Shown: in pieces, positions 34,484 through 43,870 of the stretch
Position numbering within the stretch: position 1 is the first letter of the stretch
Layout of the letters: the number at the start of each line of letters is the position of its first letter
Source of the DNA: Cedecea selenatireducens
Lineage (GTDB): Bacteria > Pseudomonadota > Gammaproteobacteria > Enterobacterales > Enterobacteriaceae
Direction of reading: 5' to 3'
DNA: 64,000 bases
Assembly (NCBI RefSeq): GCF_042138895.1
Contig: NZ_JBHIKW010000003.1
Span: 446,954-510,953, forward strand
Program-made: the position numbers and the translations under genes
Notes under the pieces: generated by a model
Told to the model about the DNA's origin: nothing
Database searches by the model: none
Seen by the model: the letters and a program-made list of their open reading frames with translations, nothing else

Positions 34484-35593
34484 TTAAACGCCGGGCTCTT
34501 GATGCAACCGACGACATGCGGTGCCATCTTCTCGGAACAGATGGCAACGCTCTGGCGGCAGGCCAATAGCGAATGTGGCACCCTCTTTTACCAACACCAC
34601 GTCATTCTGGCGGTAGACCAGGTTCTGACGAATGGCGGGGATTTGGATGTGAATCTGAGTCTCATGTCCCAACTGCTCAACGACCTGCACTTCCCCTTCA
34701 AGGGTGACATCAGCAATGTCGCTCGGCAGCAGGTGTTCCGGGCGGATGCCAAGAGACATATTGGCGCCTACCTGAACGTTGCGGCTTTCTACCGGCAGCC
34801 AGACATGCTGACGGTTAGGCAATTCCACCTGCACCTGATCAATGGCCGTCGCGGTCACTTTTACCGGCAGGAAGTTCATTTTTGGCGACCCGATAAAGCC
34901 CGCCACAAAGCGGTTTGCCGGGTAGTGATACAGCTCTAACGGTTTCCCGACCTGCGCGACGCGTCCGGCGTCCAGCACGACGATTTTGTCGGCCAGGGTC
35001 ATCGCCTCAATCTGGTCATGGGTCACGTAAATCATCGTGCGGCCCAGGCGCTTGTGCAGACGGGATATCTCGATACGCATCTGCACGCGCAGCGCCGCAT
35101 CGAGGTTTGAAAGTGGTTCATCCAGCAGGAATACGCGTGGCTCCGCTACCAGGGTTCGGCCAATGGCCACGCGCTGGCGTTGCCCCCCGGAGAGCGCTTT
35201 TGGGCGTCTTTCCAGCAGGTGCGCGAGCTGCAGGGTTTCAGAAACCTGATTGACGCGCTGGTTGATATCGTCTTTTTTTGCCCCGGCCAGCTTCAGGCCA
35301 AAGGACATGTTTTCCGCGACAGAGAGGTGGGGATAGAGGGCGTACGACTGAAACACCATGCCAACGCCGCGTTCAGCGGGTGGAATGTCGTTCATGCGCT
35401 TTTCACCAATCATCAGTTCGCCGCTGGTGATGGTTTCGAGGCCCGCAATCATTCGCAGCAGCGTTGACTTACCGCAGCCTGAAGGTCCGACAAAAACCAC
35501 GAACTCTCCTTCATTGATGTCGAGGTTGATATCTTTCGATACCACCACGTCACCCCAGGCTTTTGTTACGTTCCGCAGCTGTACGCTTGCCAT
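34484..35593 (-). CDS. malK: maltose/maltodextrin ABC transporter ATPase
   Basis: A 369-residue ATPase that drives the MalFGK2 importer. Walker A is GPSGCGKST near residue 36, the Q-loop lies in VFQSYALYPHLSV, the signature ALSGGQRQRVAIGRTL is near 133, Walker B is FLLDEPLSNLD and the switch His lies in YVTHDQ. The C-terminal regulatory domain (GIRPEHLLPSD) binds MalT in the family. ATG 35593 gives the known start MASVQLRNVTKAW; a GTG two codons upstream also exists. Confidence 0.98.
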   Translation of the reverse strand: MASVQLRNVTKAWGDVVVSKDINLDINEGEFVVFVGPSGCGKSTLLRMIAGLETITSGELMIGEKRMNDIPPAERGVGMVFQSYALYPHLSVAENMSFGLKLAGAKKDDINQRVNQVSETLQLAHLLERRPKALSGGQRQRVAIGRTLVAEPRVFLLDEPLSNLDAALRVQMRIEISRLHKRLGRTMIYVTHDQIEAMTLADKIVVLDAGRVAQVGKPLELYHYPANRFVAGFIGSPKMNFLPVKVTATAIDQVQVELPNRQHVWLPVESRNVQVGANMSLGIRPEHLLPSDIADVTLEGEVQVVEQLGHETQIHIQIPAIRQNLVYRQNDVVLVKEGATFAIGLPPERCHLFREDGTACRRLHQEPGV

Positions 35594-35966
35594 TACCACT
35601 CCCTCATTACTGCCGCCTGCCGCTGGGCAGGTGATTCAATATGTGTCCGACTATGAGGGATCGCTACATTTGGTAAATCCTCCACCCTAACGCTTTTTTG
35701 TGGGGGAGGAGGCGGGAGGATGAGGAAGGGGCATCTGCAACCGGTTGCAGGTACCACAAGGGATTTTCGTGATCGCGGCTTCAGTTTTCAGTGCGTTTTT
35801 ATGTGCGCCAGGACACATAACGGCCAGTTATGCAAAGCAGATCACAGATAACCACCCAGGGGCGTAGAGCAAAGGAGGATGAGAAGCGCTTGCCATCTCC
35901 GCAGACTTAACAACGTTAATCTGCACTACCCTATAAAGCGCACACCACCACTCAAAGGATGGGAAC
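35594..35966. promoter_or_regulatory. malK/malE divergent promoter region with MalT and CRP sites
   Basis: This 373-base gap between divergent mal operons holds candidate MalT boxes (consensus GGGGAKGAGG): GGTGGAGGAT on the minus strand at 35677-35686, GGGGGAGGAGG at 35702-35712, GGGAGGATGAGG at 35714-35725 and GGAGGATGAG at 35874-35883. CRP candidates are TGTGCGCCAGGACACA (35802-35817) and TGCAAAGCAGATCACA (35831-35846). The arrangement, MalT boxes flanking CRP sites, matches the E. coli malEp-malKp nucleoprotein switch. Confidence 0.8.
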
Positions 35967-37157
35967 ATGAAAATTAAAACCGGCGCCCGTATCCTCGCTC
36001 TGTCAGCCCTGACGACGATGATGCTTTCCGCCTCTGCACTGGCAAAAATCGAAGAAGGCAAACTGGTCATCTGGATTAACGGCGATAAGGGCTACAACGG
36101 CCTGGCCGAAGTCGGTAAGAAGTTTGAGAAAGATACCGGTATTAAAGTCACCATCGAACATCCTGATAAACTTGAAGAAAAATTCCCTCAGGTGGCAGCA
36201 ACCGGCGATGGCCCGGATATTATCTTCTGGGCTCATGACCGCTTTGGCGGCTATGCCCAGTCCGGCCTGCTGGCCGAAATCACCCCAGACAAAGCTTTCC
36301 AGGACAAGCTCTATCCGTTCACCTGGGACGCGGTGCGTTACAACGGCAAATTCATCGCTTACCCGATTGCGGTAGAAGCGCTGTCGCTGATTTATAACAA
36401 AGACCTGGTGCCAAACCCGCCGAAAACCTGGGAGGAGATCCCAGCCCTGGATAAACAGCTGAAGGCGAAAGGTAAGAGCGCGTTGATGTTCAACCTGCAG
36501 GAGCCGTACTTCACCTGGCCGCTGATTGCCGCCGACGGCGGGTATGCCTTCAAGTTCGAAAACGGCAAATATGATGTGAAAGATGTGGGCGTAGACAGCC
36601 CGGGCGCAAAAGCGGGCCTCGGCTTCCTGGTCGATATGATCAAGAACAAGCAGATGAACGCCGACACCGACTACTCCATCGCTGAAGCCTCGTTCAACAA
36701 GGGCGAAACGGCGATGACGATTAACGGCCCGTGGGCCTGGTCCAATATCGATAAGAGCAAAATCAACTACGGCGTGACGCTGCTGCCAACCTTTAAAGGC
36801 AAGCCGTCTAAACCGTTCGTGGGCGTACTCAGCGCCGGTATCAACGCCGCCAGCCCGAATAAAGAACTGGCGAAAGAGTTCCTTGAAAACTACCTGTTGA
36901 CCGACCAGGGTCTGGCAGACGTAAACAAGGACAAACCGCTCGGTGCCGTGGCGCTGAAATCCTTCCAGGAGCAGTTGGCTAAAGATCCACGTATTGCTGC
37001 CACCATGAATAACGCCCAAAAAGGCGAGATCATGCCGAATATTCCTCAGATGTCTGCCTTCTGGTATGCCGTGCGTACCGCAGTTATCAACGCCGTTAGC
37101 GGTCGCCAGACCGTTGATGCTGCGCTGAAGGATGCTCAGGGACGTATCACTAAGTAA
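35967..37157 (+). CDS. malE: maltose/maltodextrin-binding protein
   Basis: This 396-residue periplasmic binding protein delivers maltose to MalFGK2 and to the Tar chemoreceptor. Signal peptide MKIKTGARILALSALTTMMLSASALA is followed by KIEEGKLVIWINGDKGYNGL. Sugar-binding stretches include FWAHDRFGGYAQSGLLAE and NLQEPYFTWPLIAADGGYAF, and the hinge region is MTINGPWAWSNIDKS. Length equals E. coli MalE. First gene of malEFG; a large palindrome follows its stop codon. Confidence 0.98.
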   Translation: MKIKTGARILALSALTTMMLSASALAKIEEGKLVIWINGDKGYNGLAEVGKKFEKDTGIKVTIEHPDKLEEKFPQVAATGDGPDIIFWAHDRFGGYAQSGLLAEITPDKAFQDKLYPFTWDAVRYNGKFIAYPIAVEALSLIYNKDLVPNPPKTWEEIPALDKQLKAKGKSALMFNLQEPYFTWPLIAADGGYAFKFENGKYDVKDVGVDSPGAKAGLGFLVDMIKNKQMNADTDYSIAEASFNKGETAMTINGPWAWSNIDKSKINYGVTLLPTFKGKPSKPFVGVLSAGINAASPNKELAKEFLENYLLTDQGLADVNKDKPLGAVALKSFQEQLAKDPRIAATMNNAQKGEIMPNIPQMSAFWYAVRTAVINAVSGRQTVDAALKDAQGRITK

Positions 37158-37163
37158 AGCTTG

Positions 37164-37311
37164 CCCCTCACCCCGGCCCTCTCCCCATAGGGGAGAGGGG
37201 GGAATTTGAATTGAGTCCGGCCCTTTCTATCCCCAAGGGAGACGAGTGGTTCAGATTCAGCCTGGCCCTTCTATCCCCTCTCCCCTGTGGGGAGAGGGTT
37301 AGGGTGAGGGG
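37164..37311. repeat. large palindromic repeat element between malE and malF
   Basis: Two copies of a repeat face each other. The left copy (37164-37200) is CCCCTCACCCCGGCC followed by CTCTCCCC-ata-GGGGAGAG. The right copy (37275-37311) is CTCTCCCC-tgt-GGGGAGAG followed by GGTTAGGGTGAGGGG. Each copy folds alone and the pair can fold together. A third copy lies between aceA and aceK. E. coli carries REP elements at the malE-malF position, with a role in mRNA stability and in making MalE more abundant than MalF. Confidence 0.85.
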
Positions 37312-37338
37312 AAATAATTCGCTGTAGAGGAACACCCC

Positions 37339-38883
37339 ATGGATGCAGTTAAAAAGAGCCGCTGGTGGCAAAGCGAGGGGCTGAAATGGTCAGTCATCGG
37401 CGCGTTGGGCCTGCTGGTTGGCTATCTTGTGGTTTTAATGTACGCCCAGGGGGAGTACCTGTTCGCCATTATGACGCTGATTTTAAGCTCACTTGGCCTC
37501 TATATTTTTGCGAACCGCAAGGCCTACGCCTGGCGCTATGTGTACCCCGGCATGGCCGGCATGGGGCTGTTCGTCCTGTTCCCGCTCATTTGCACCATTG
37601 CTATCGCCTTTACCAACTACAGCAGCACCAACCAACTGACGTTTGAACGCGCGCAGCAGGTGCTGATGGACCGCCAGTATCAGGCGGGTAAAACGTTCAA
37701 TTTTGGGCTTTACCCGAACGGTAACGAGTGGACGCTGGCGCTCACCGACGGGGAGAGCGGTAAAAACTATGTTTCGGACAAATTCACTTTTGGCGGCGCA
37801 CAAAAAATCCAGCTGAAAGAGGCAGACGCCCTGCCGGAAGGCGAGCGCGGCAACCTGCGTGTTATCACCCAAAACCGCCAGGCGCTCGGCCAGATAACCG
37901 CCGTCCTGCCGGATGAAAGCAAAGTAGTGATGAGCTCGCTGCGCCAGTTCTCCGGCACGCGCCCGCTCTACACCCTGGCGGAAAACGGTGAGCTGACCAA
38001 TAACCAAAGCGGCGTAAAATACGCGCCAAATGAGCACATCGGCTATTACCAGGCGATTAACGCCGACGGCAGCTGGGCCGGTGAACAGCTAAGCCCCGGC
38101 TATACCGTTACCATCGGCTGGAAAAACTTCCTGCGCGTGTTCCACGACGACGGCATCCAGAAACCGTTCCTCGCCATCTTCGTCTGGACGGTTATCTTCT
38201 CCGTGCTGACGGTGATTCTGACCGTTGCGGTCGGCATGGTGCTGGCCTGCGTGGTGCAGTGGGAATCGCTGAAAGGCAAAGCCGCTTACCGCCTGCTGTT
38301 GATCCTGCCGTATGCGGTACCGTCGTTTATTTCGATTTTGATTTTCAAAGGTTTGTTCAACCAAAGCTTCGGCGAAATCAACATGATGCTGAGCGCGCTG
38401 TTTGGCATTAAACCGGCATGGTTTACTGACCCGATAACCGCCCGTTCGATGATCATCATCGTCAATACCTGGCTTGGCTATCCGTACATGATGATTTTGT
38501 GCATGGGACTGCTGAAGGCCATTCCTGACGACCTTTATGAAGCCTCGGCGATGGACGGCGCTGGTCCATTCCAGAACTTCTTTAAAATCACGTTGCCGCT
38601 GCTAATTAAGCCGCTAACGCCGCTGATGATTGCCAGCTTTGCGTTTAACTTTAACAACTTTGTGCTGATTCAGCTGTTGACCAACGGCGGGCCGGACCGG
38701 CTCGGGACGACCACGCCGGCAGGCTATACCGACCTGCTGGTGAGCTACACCTACCGCATCGCCTTTGAAGGCGGCGGCGGCCAGGACTTCGGCCTCGCCG
38801 CGGCTATCGCTACGCTTATCTTCCTGCTGGTTGGGGCGCTGGCTATTGTGAACCTGAAAGCCACCCGCATGAAGTTTGATTAA
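37339..38883 (+). CDS. malF: maltose/maltodextrin ABC transporter permease MalF
   Basis: A 514-residue inner-membrane permease. It has N-terminal membrane segments, the large periplasmic P2 loop typical of MalF (about residues 93-275), and a C-terminal permease core with the EAA motif EASAMDGAGPFQNFFKITLPLL near residue 401. It starts MDAVKKSRWWQSEGLKW with GAGGAA upstream. Length equals E. coli MalF. It forms MalFGK2 with MalG and MalK. Confidence 0.98.
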   Translation: MDAVKKSRWWQSEGLKWSVIGALGLLVGYLVVLMYAQGEYLFAIMTLILSSLGLYIFANRKAYAWRYVYPGMAGMGLFVLFPLICTIAIAFTNYSSTNQLTFERAQQVLMDRQYQAGKTFNFGLYPNGNEWTLALTDGESGKNYVSDKFTFGGAQKIQLKEADALPEGERGNLRVITQNRQALGQITAVLPDESKVVMSSLRQFSGTRPLYTLAENGELTNNQSGVKYAPNEHIGYYQAINADGSWAGEQLSPGYTVTIGWKNFLRVFHDDGIQKPFLAIFVWTVIFSVLTVILTVAVGMVLACVVQWESLKGKAAYRLLLILPYAVPSFISILIFKGLFNQSFGEINMMLSALFGIKPAWFTDPITARSMIIIVNTWLGYPYMMILCMGLLKAIPDDLYEASAMDGAGPFQNFFKITLPLLIKPLTPLMIASFAFNFNNFVLIQLLTNGGPDRLGTTTPAGYTDLLVSYTYRIAFEGGGGQDFGLAAAIATLIFLLVGALAIVNLKATRMKFD

Positions 38884-38895
38884 GGAACCTGACCT

Positions 38896-39786
38896 ATGGC
38901 TATGGTGCAACCCAAATCTCAAAAGCTGCGTCTGTTTCTCACGCACTTTCTGCTGCTGCTGTTTATCGCGGCAATCATGTTCCCGCTGCTGATGGTTATC
39001 GCCATATCCCTGCGTCCGGGTAACTTTGCGACCGGCAGCCTGATCCCGGACCAGGTGTCCTGGGAACACTGGAAACTGGCGCTGGGCTTTAGCGTCGAGC
39101 ATGCCGACGGCCGCGTGACGCCGCCGCCGTTCCCGGTCCTGCTGTGGCTGTGGAACTCGGTAAAAATTGCCGGCATTACGGCGATTAGCATCGTCGCCCT
39201 TTCCACCACCTGCGCTTACGCCTTTGCCCGTATGCGCTTCCCGGGGAAAGCGACGCTGCTGAAAGGCATGCTGATTTTCCAGATGTTCCCTGCGGTGCTG
39301 TCACTGGTGGCGCTGTATGCCCTGTTTGATCGCCTGGGCCAGTACATTCCGTTTATCGGCCTGAATACCCACGGCGGGGTTATCTTTGCTTATCTGGGCG
39401 GGATTGCGCTGCACGTCTGGACGATTAAAGGCTACTTCGAAACCATCGACGGTTCGCTTGAAGAAGCCGCCGCGCTGGACGGAGCAACGCCGTGGCAGGC
39501 GTTCCGACTGGTGCTGCTGCCGCTGTCGGTGCCGATTCTGGCGGTGGTGTTTATTCTGTCGTTTATCGGCGCGATTACCGAAGTGCCGGTGGCTTCTTTA
39601 CTGCTGCGCGACGTGGACAGCTATACGCTGGCCGTAGGCATGCAGCAATACCTCAACCCGCAAAACTACCTGTGGGGCGATTTTGCCGCCGCGGCGGTGC
39701 TCTCCGCGATACCGATTACCGTGGTCTTCCTGCTGGCCCAGCGCTGGCTGGTAAGCGGCCTGACCGCCGGCGGGGTGAAAGGTTAA
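38896..39786 (+). CDS. malG: maltose/maltodextrin ABC transporter permease MalG
   Basis: A 296-residue inner-membrane permease with six membrane segments. Start MAMVQPKSQKLRLFLTHFLLLLF; the EAA motif is EEAAALDGATPWQAFRLVLLPL near residue 190; the C terminus RWLVSGLTAGGVKG reaches into MalK in the family. It lies 12 bases after malF with AAGGAAC before its ATG. Length equals E. coli MalG. Confidence 0.98.
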   Translation: MAMVQPKSQKLRLFLTHFLLLLFIAAIMFPLLMVIAISLRPGNFATGSLIPDQVSWEHWKLALGFSVEHADGRVTPPPFPVLLWLWNSVKIAGITAISIVALSTTCAYAFARMRFPGKATLLKGMLIFQMFPAVLSLVALYALFDRLGQYIPFIGLNTHGGVIFAYLGGIALHVWTIKGYFETIDGSLEEAAALDGATPWQAFRLVLLPLSVPILAVVFILSFIGAITEVPVASLLLRDVDSYTLAVGMQQYLNPQNYLWGDFAAAAVLSAIPITVVFLLAQRWLVSGLTAGGVKG

Positions 39787-39863
39787 CGTTTATCCCTGAA
39801 AGTCATTGGCTTCATCTTTATGTCGTACCACTGCAACCCTCAACTTTGACCTTAGCACTTTAT

Positions 39864-39892
39864 TCAGGCGGCCCCAGGGCCGCCCTTTTTTA
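39864..39892. terminator. bidirectional terminator between malG and psiE
   Basis: GGCGGCC pairs with GGCCGCC around a short loop, followed by TTTTTTAT on the plus strand; the psiE stop codon overlaps its end. E. coli xylE, which lies near here in that species, is absent. Confidence 0.8.
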
Positions 39893-40297
39893 TTCTCGTT
39901 TCAGGCGCTGGCTGTTGCACAGCCAGAGCGTTATCACCAGCACCAGAATCGCCGCCGAATAAATCAGCACGTCGAGCGGCGATTTATGATCGATGATAAT
40001 CAGGCGCACGATCGCGGTGATGCCGATGTAGACGAAGTAGCGCAGCGGGAAGTGATAGCCCGACTGAAAGTACTTCACAATCAGCGCGATAAACTCGAAA
40101 TAGAGGAAGTAAACCACCAGCCCCTCGATAAACAGATACGAGCTGGCGTCATCCCCCGGCGTGAACAGCACGGTGGCCAGGTGAATGGTTTCTTTGCCCA
40201 GGAAGATAATCAGGATCAGCCCCAGGGCTAATAAACCCAGATTGAGCACCGTCTGCATGACGGTAGAAATCCAGGCAAAACGCGGTGTCGCAGGCAT
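39890..40297 (-). CDS. psiE: phosphate-starvation-inducible protein PsiE
   Basis: This 135-residue inner-membrane protein has four hydrophobic segments: VLNLGLLALGLILIIFLGKE, YLFIEGLVVYFLYFEFIALI, RYFVYIGITAIVRLIII and VLIYSAAILVLVITLWL. It is recognised as PsiE; function is unknown. In E. coli it is induced on phosphate starvation and repressed by cAMP-CRP. A good CRP site lies 49-70 bases upstream here; no clear pho box was found. Confidence 0.95.
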   Translation of the reverse strand: MPATPRFAWISTVMQTVLNLGLLALGLILIIFLGKETIHLATVLFTPGDDASSYLFIEGLVVYFLYFEFIALIVKYFQSGYHFPLRYFVYIGITAIVRLIIIDHKSPLDVLIYSAAILVLVITLWLCNSQRLKRE

Positions 40298-40345
40298 AAC
40301 AGCCCCTCATTATTATTGTGGTATTGAGAGGCTGTTATACTTTGA

Positions 40346-40367
40346 AAATGTGATCTTGATCTAGTTT
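40346..40367. promoter_or_regulatory. CRP site upstream of psiE
   Basis: AAATGTGATCTTGATCTAG followed by TTT matches about 18 of 22 positions of the CRP consensus. It lies between the psiE start and the yjbH stop codon. Confidence 0.75.
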
Positions 40368-40382
40368 ATTTACTTACCTTCA

Positions 40383-42479
40383 CTAGCGAAAATTTTCACT
40401 GCGATCGCCGGTCATGCCGTACAGGTCAAACTTACGGCCCAGCATCTGCCCGCCGTCACGCGTCAGCGGCGTCCAGGTTACCTGAGCACGGCTTCGGGTT
40501 GGGTACGCCGAGAAGATATCCAGCGGAATATTGATATAGAAGCCCTTGGTAAAGTCCCCTTCCCCGTATTCTTTCTTCGACACATTGGTGATAGTGGCGT
40601 AGGTGCCCACCACAATGCCGCTGTCAAAGTGTTTAGAGATCTCCAGCGTGCCGCCCTTATCCTGCGCCAGGTACTGGCCAATACTGAGCTTAACCAGCAC
40701 ATCCTGAGCAAACGGTGGCGTCCAGTAGCCGGTGATATGCCCGGTTTTGGCGCTGTAATCGGTAAATTTCATCATGTCCTGCGAACTGCGCCAGTCACGC
40801 TGTTTGACGTAGTTGCCGTTGACGCCGATCGCCCAGTTACTGTCCACCGGACGGTACAGCAGCTCGGCCCCTGCGCCGCCATACATGGTTTCCAGATAAC
40901 CCGCATAAACCTGGCCGTAGATCCCATGTCCGAAGTACTGGAAGTAGTTAGCCTGCAGGTTGTTGATGTAAACATCGTTTTCTACATACTCGCGAACGTG
41001 GGTACGCACGCGCGGCAGCGTGGAATCCATTGGCGGATTGGTGTAGTTAAATTTGTCGTAGTTATTGGCGACGTTGGCAAACAGGCTGCCGCTGGTTAAC
41101 AGGTGGTCCGTCAGCCAGTAATCGACGTTCCCCATCACCCCAAGCTGGTACATGTAAAAGCTTTCCGGGCCGCCGATGGACTGATTGAGAATCGGATCTA
41201 TCGAGTAGTTGAAGCGCGACTTCTCGATGTAATACCCCTGCTCGGTGCTTTCAGGCACCACGGGCTCAACGCGTTTTTGCACCAGCGTAGTTTCATGCCC
41301 CAGCGGTTCGCCTGCAAGGTGATTGCGCAGGCTGGCCACGTCCGTTTCTGTGGTCACCTGCGGCAAATTGAGGCGGCTTTCGGTTATGCGGATAGTACGA
41401 ATATTATCCGGCAGGTCATTCATGATAATGCGGTTGGCTCGTTCGATACCTTCGCGAGAATTACGGTATTTCACCTGCTCGCCCGTGACATAAAGCGTGT
41501 CACCTTTAACCTGAATATTTGGGTTGACCAGCCCGGCGTTGTACTTCAGATCGGTCAGCTGGTTTGCCACCACGTTGTGCTGCAGAATTTCATCCTGCGG
41601 ATGAGGCTGGTATTCAGGGCGACGGGAGTCGCCGTACCCCGGCTTGAGGTCGTTAAAATTGGAGCGCAGCGTCACGCCGAACATAAAGGTATTGCCGCGC
41701 TCATAGCTCACGTTCACATCGGCCCAGTCGGCCACCCGGTAGATTGCCCCGACGTTGACGCTGCTACGCTGATCTATTTTCCCGGCAAATTCATGGCTGT
41801 AGTTGTTGCCTTCGTACTCAAGCTTCAGCCTGAGCGGCTGCCACGGCGTCTGGTACTCTACGCCCCCGAACAGCGACGTCGGGCCGTGGAACATGCCGCT
41901 AAAGTTGAAGGAGCCCGCCATGTTGTAGCTGTTATCGCGGTGACAATATTTGTCGCTGTATTCACACAAAGGGTTCTTGATATTGCCGCTGGTACCCAAA
42001 TATCCCCAGCCCATGCCGAGGCTAAAATCGAACGGCCCCCAGGCTTTGCTCGCCACCACATATTCACCGTCAAACAGCCCCGTACCGCCCAGATCCCGAA
42101 TACCAGCGGACACCTGAGGTAGCCAGTACCCTTCTTCCCAAAGGCGGAATTTCACGTCAAACGCTTTGTCTTTGTAGGTCTGATTGCCCGAGAACGCCTG
42201 CACGCTACTGTAGTGGCGAGTACGCACGTCGGTATAGCGCAGCGTGGCCTCCATCCAGGGGAAAAGCTGCATGGAGGCGGAGTAGAAGCGGTACTGATCG
42301 TTATCGCGATAGTTGAGGTTGAATTCCCCTTCTGGCGCCATTCGCGCCGTGGGCGTTTGCAGCAGGCCTACGCCACCAAAGTCTGCCTGAGAGGGGCCAA
42401 CGGGTGCCGGATACGTTTCGGCGCGGCAGGCGGAGGTCACCGCCAGCGCAATCAGGCTATACAGGTAACGTTTTTTCAT
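40383..42479 (-). CDS. yjbH: YjbH family outer-membrane exopolysaccharide protein
   Basis: This 698-residue protein is the YjbH/GfcD family, thought to be an outer-membrane beta-barrel lipoprotein for an exopolysaccharide. The signal sequence MKKRYLYSLIALAVTSAC ends at a possible lipobox Cys. GVGLLQTPTARMAPEGEFNL, the family start, follows, and then many amphipathic strands. The gene starts one base inside the yjbG stop codon and ends the yjbEFGH operon. Role in polymer export is inferred from the family. Confidence 0.94.
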   Translation of the reverse strand: MKKRYLYSLIALAVTSACRAETYPAPVGPSQADFGGVGLLQTPTARMAPEGEFNLNYRDNDQYRFYSASMQLFPWMEATLRYTDVRTRHYSSVQAFSGNQTYKDKAFDVKFRLWEEGYWLPQVSAGIRDLGGTGLFDGEYVVASKAWGPFDFSLGMGWGYLGTSGNIKNPLCEYSDKYCHRDNSYNMAGSFNFSGMFHGPTSLFGGVEYQTPWQPLRLKLEYEGNNYSHEFAGKIDQRSSVNVGAIYRVADWADVNVSYERGNTFMFGVTLRSNFNDLKPGYGDSRRPEYQPHPQDEILQHNVVANQLTDLKYNAGLVNPNIQVKGDTLYVTGEQVKYRNSREGIERANRIIMNDLPDNIRTIRITESRLNLPQVTTETDVASLRNHLAGEPLGHETTLVQKRVEPVVPESTEQGYYIEKSRFNYSIDPILNQSIGGPESFYMYQLGVMGNVDYWLTDHLLTSGSLFANVANNYDKFNYTNPPMDSTLPRVRTHVREYVENDVYINNLQANYFQYFGHGIYGQVYAGYLETMYGGAGAELLYRPVDSNWAIGVNGNYVKQRDWRSSQDMMKFTDYSAKTGHITGYWTPPFAQDVLVKLSIGQYLAQDKGGTLEISKHFDSGIVVGTYATITNVSKKEYGEGDFTKGFYINIPLDIFSAYPTRSRAQVTWTPLTRDGGQMLGRKFDLYGMTGDRSENFR

Positions 42480-43216
42480 TAATCCGGTATCCGATGGGTC
42501 AGGGTATTAAGAATTTGCTGGTTCAGCTCGTCAAAGGTGGAGCTGAAAAGGCGGTCGGAGAAACCAACAAAAATGAGGCTGCCCGGCGAGGGTTCGATAT
42601 GGCGTTTATTCCAGTACGCCACCGGCGCTTTTTCGGTTTTGCCATTCGGGTAAATCACCCAGGCATAGCTTCTTTCGGCCCCGCTCAACAGGCTGATGTC
42701 GTCCAGATATTCATCGACGCTACGCCCGGGCGTGAAGGGTTTAATGCCGGGTGAGCTGACTAACCCCACCAGCGTAATCGTCGTGGGCTGTGGGCCAGTC
42801 CACAGGCTGTATTCTCCCTGCAGCGGCACGTTCGCCTGCGGGCGAAGTCGAACCCAGTCGGGATCCAGATTGACAAACTGCCGCCCCGTGACGTGGATTG
42901 CGCTGAGCTGCTGGCGCAATCCGTTGATTGCCGCGCCGTCGTCTCCGCCTTCATCAGCAGCGACTTCGCCGAGCCGGGCCAAAAGCTGCTGCTGTTTTTG
43001 TTCTTCTGCCGCGCTGGCCTGCCGTTCGCTGATAACCGCTCCCGGCCACCAGCTGCGGCTGAGTTCAGGGCGCGTCACTAAATCCGCCAGCCGCTCAGCG
43101 TCTTTAATCACCTGCGGCTGCGTTTGCGGTTTGGCATAAACCGTCACGGTACTTTCTGCGTGGCTTAAGGCGCTGGCGAAAAGCAGGGCTATCAGGGGAA
43201 AGGGGATTTTTTTCAT
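42479..43216 (-). CDS. yjbG: exopolysaccharide operon periplasmic protein YjbG
   Basis: A 245-residue exported protein with a signal peptide MKKIPFPLIALLFASALSHA. It resembles the SLBB-related GfcC/YjbG family: the central TPTTITLVGLVSSPGIKPF..SVDEYLDDISLL and AYVIYPNG-like AWVIYPNGKTEKAPVAYWN are the beta-grasp repeats of that family. The start overlaps the yjbF stop codon (ATGA), and yjbH starts at its own stop codon, so the three genes are translationally coupled. Confidence 0.92.
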   Translation of the reverse strand: MKKIPFPLIALLFASALSHAESTVTVYAKPQTQPQVIKDAERLADLVTRPELSRSWWPGAVISERQASAAEEQKQQQLLARLGEVAADEGGDDGAAINGLRQQLSAIHVTGRQFVNLDPDWVRLRPQANVPLQGEYSLWTGPQPTTITLVGLVSSPGIKPFTPGRSVDEYLDDISLLSGAERSYAWVIYPNGKTEKAPVAYWNKRHIEPSPGSLIFVGFSDRLFSSTFDELNQQILNTLTHRIPD

Positions 43217-43851
43217 TGTTTTGCCGCCTTCACAAGAAGCGTGGTGACAGGCCAGTAGCCCGGGCCCAGATACTGTTTTGATTTGCGGATTTGCCCTTCG
43301 TCGTCCACCCAGTAGCGGTTGGTCCAGCTTTTCCCTGCCGCGGTGACCTCTTCTTCAAGAACGCGCACTTTGGTCAGGCTGCTGCCGACTTTTACGGTAT
43401 CGGTACCGTCAAATTCAAAGCTGGATGTGGCGGTGGCGTAACGCACCTGCTGGTGTTCTGTCCAGGCTATCTGCCGGGTCCAGCTCGCACCCTCCGTAAT
43501 CTGTTTCACTTTCGCCAGCGGGTCGCTGCCCAGGTTGGTGACTTCCGTCAGGTTGTCGCCCAGCCCGGAGGTTTTCACGATGCGGCCATTTTGCGTGACG
43601 ATGACCGCTCTGTCCTGCGTCACCCATTTCTGCTGGCCGTCTTCGTTATAAGCGAGCACCACGAACAGCTGCGGGCCGTTGTTGATGCTCATGTACTGGC
43701 TCGCGTAGCGCATCTCGGCAATTTCATCATCGGTAAGCTGTACGCCACCGCCTCCGGCAATACTGTTCCAAAGCGAGGTACCCAGCCCTCTGGTGGTCGC
43801 TGAGCACGCCTGGAGTAACAGACAGACAAAGAGTATTGCGAGTCGCTGCAC
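43213..43851 (-). CDS. yjbF: exopolysaccharide operon lipoprotein YjbF
   Basis: A 212-residue outer-membrane lipoprotein of the YjbF/GfcB family. The GTG at 43851 is chosen: GGGGA precedes it, the protein starts QRLAILFVCLLLQACS after the initiator, with a good lipobox LLQAC, and the length equals E. coli YjbF. A longer frame to 43878 begins inside the upstream hairpin. The family works with YjbG and YjbH in an exopolysaccharide system; the mechanism is unknown. Confidence 0.93.
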   Translation of the reverse strand: MQRLAILFVCLLLQACSATTRGLGTSLWNSIAGGGGVQLTDDEIAEMRYASQYMSINNGPQLFVVLAYNEDGQQKWVTQDRAVIVTQNGRIVKTSGLGDNLTEVTNLGSDPLAKVKQITEGASWTRQIAWTEHQQVRYATATSSFEFDGTDTVKVGSSLTKVRVLEEEVTAAGKSWTNRYWVDDEGQIRKSKQYLGPGYWPVTTLLVKAAKQ

Positions 43852-43870
43852 GGTGATTCCCCGGTTTAAA

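Noticed and set aside
40298..40345. Pho box for psiE
   Set aside because: CTGTTAT copies are present but not as tandem CTGTCAT-N4-CTGTCAT.
41103..42122. Open frame of 339 codons opposite yjbH
   Set aside because: Shadow frame; no ribosome binding site or domain.
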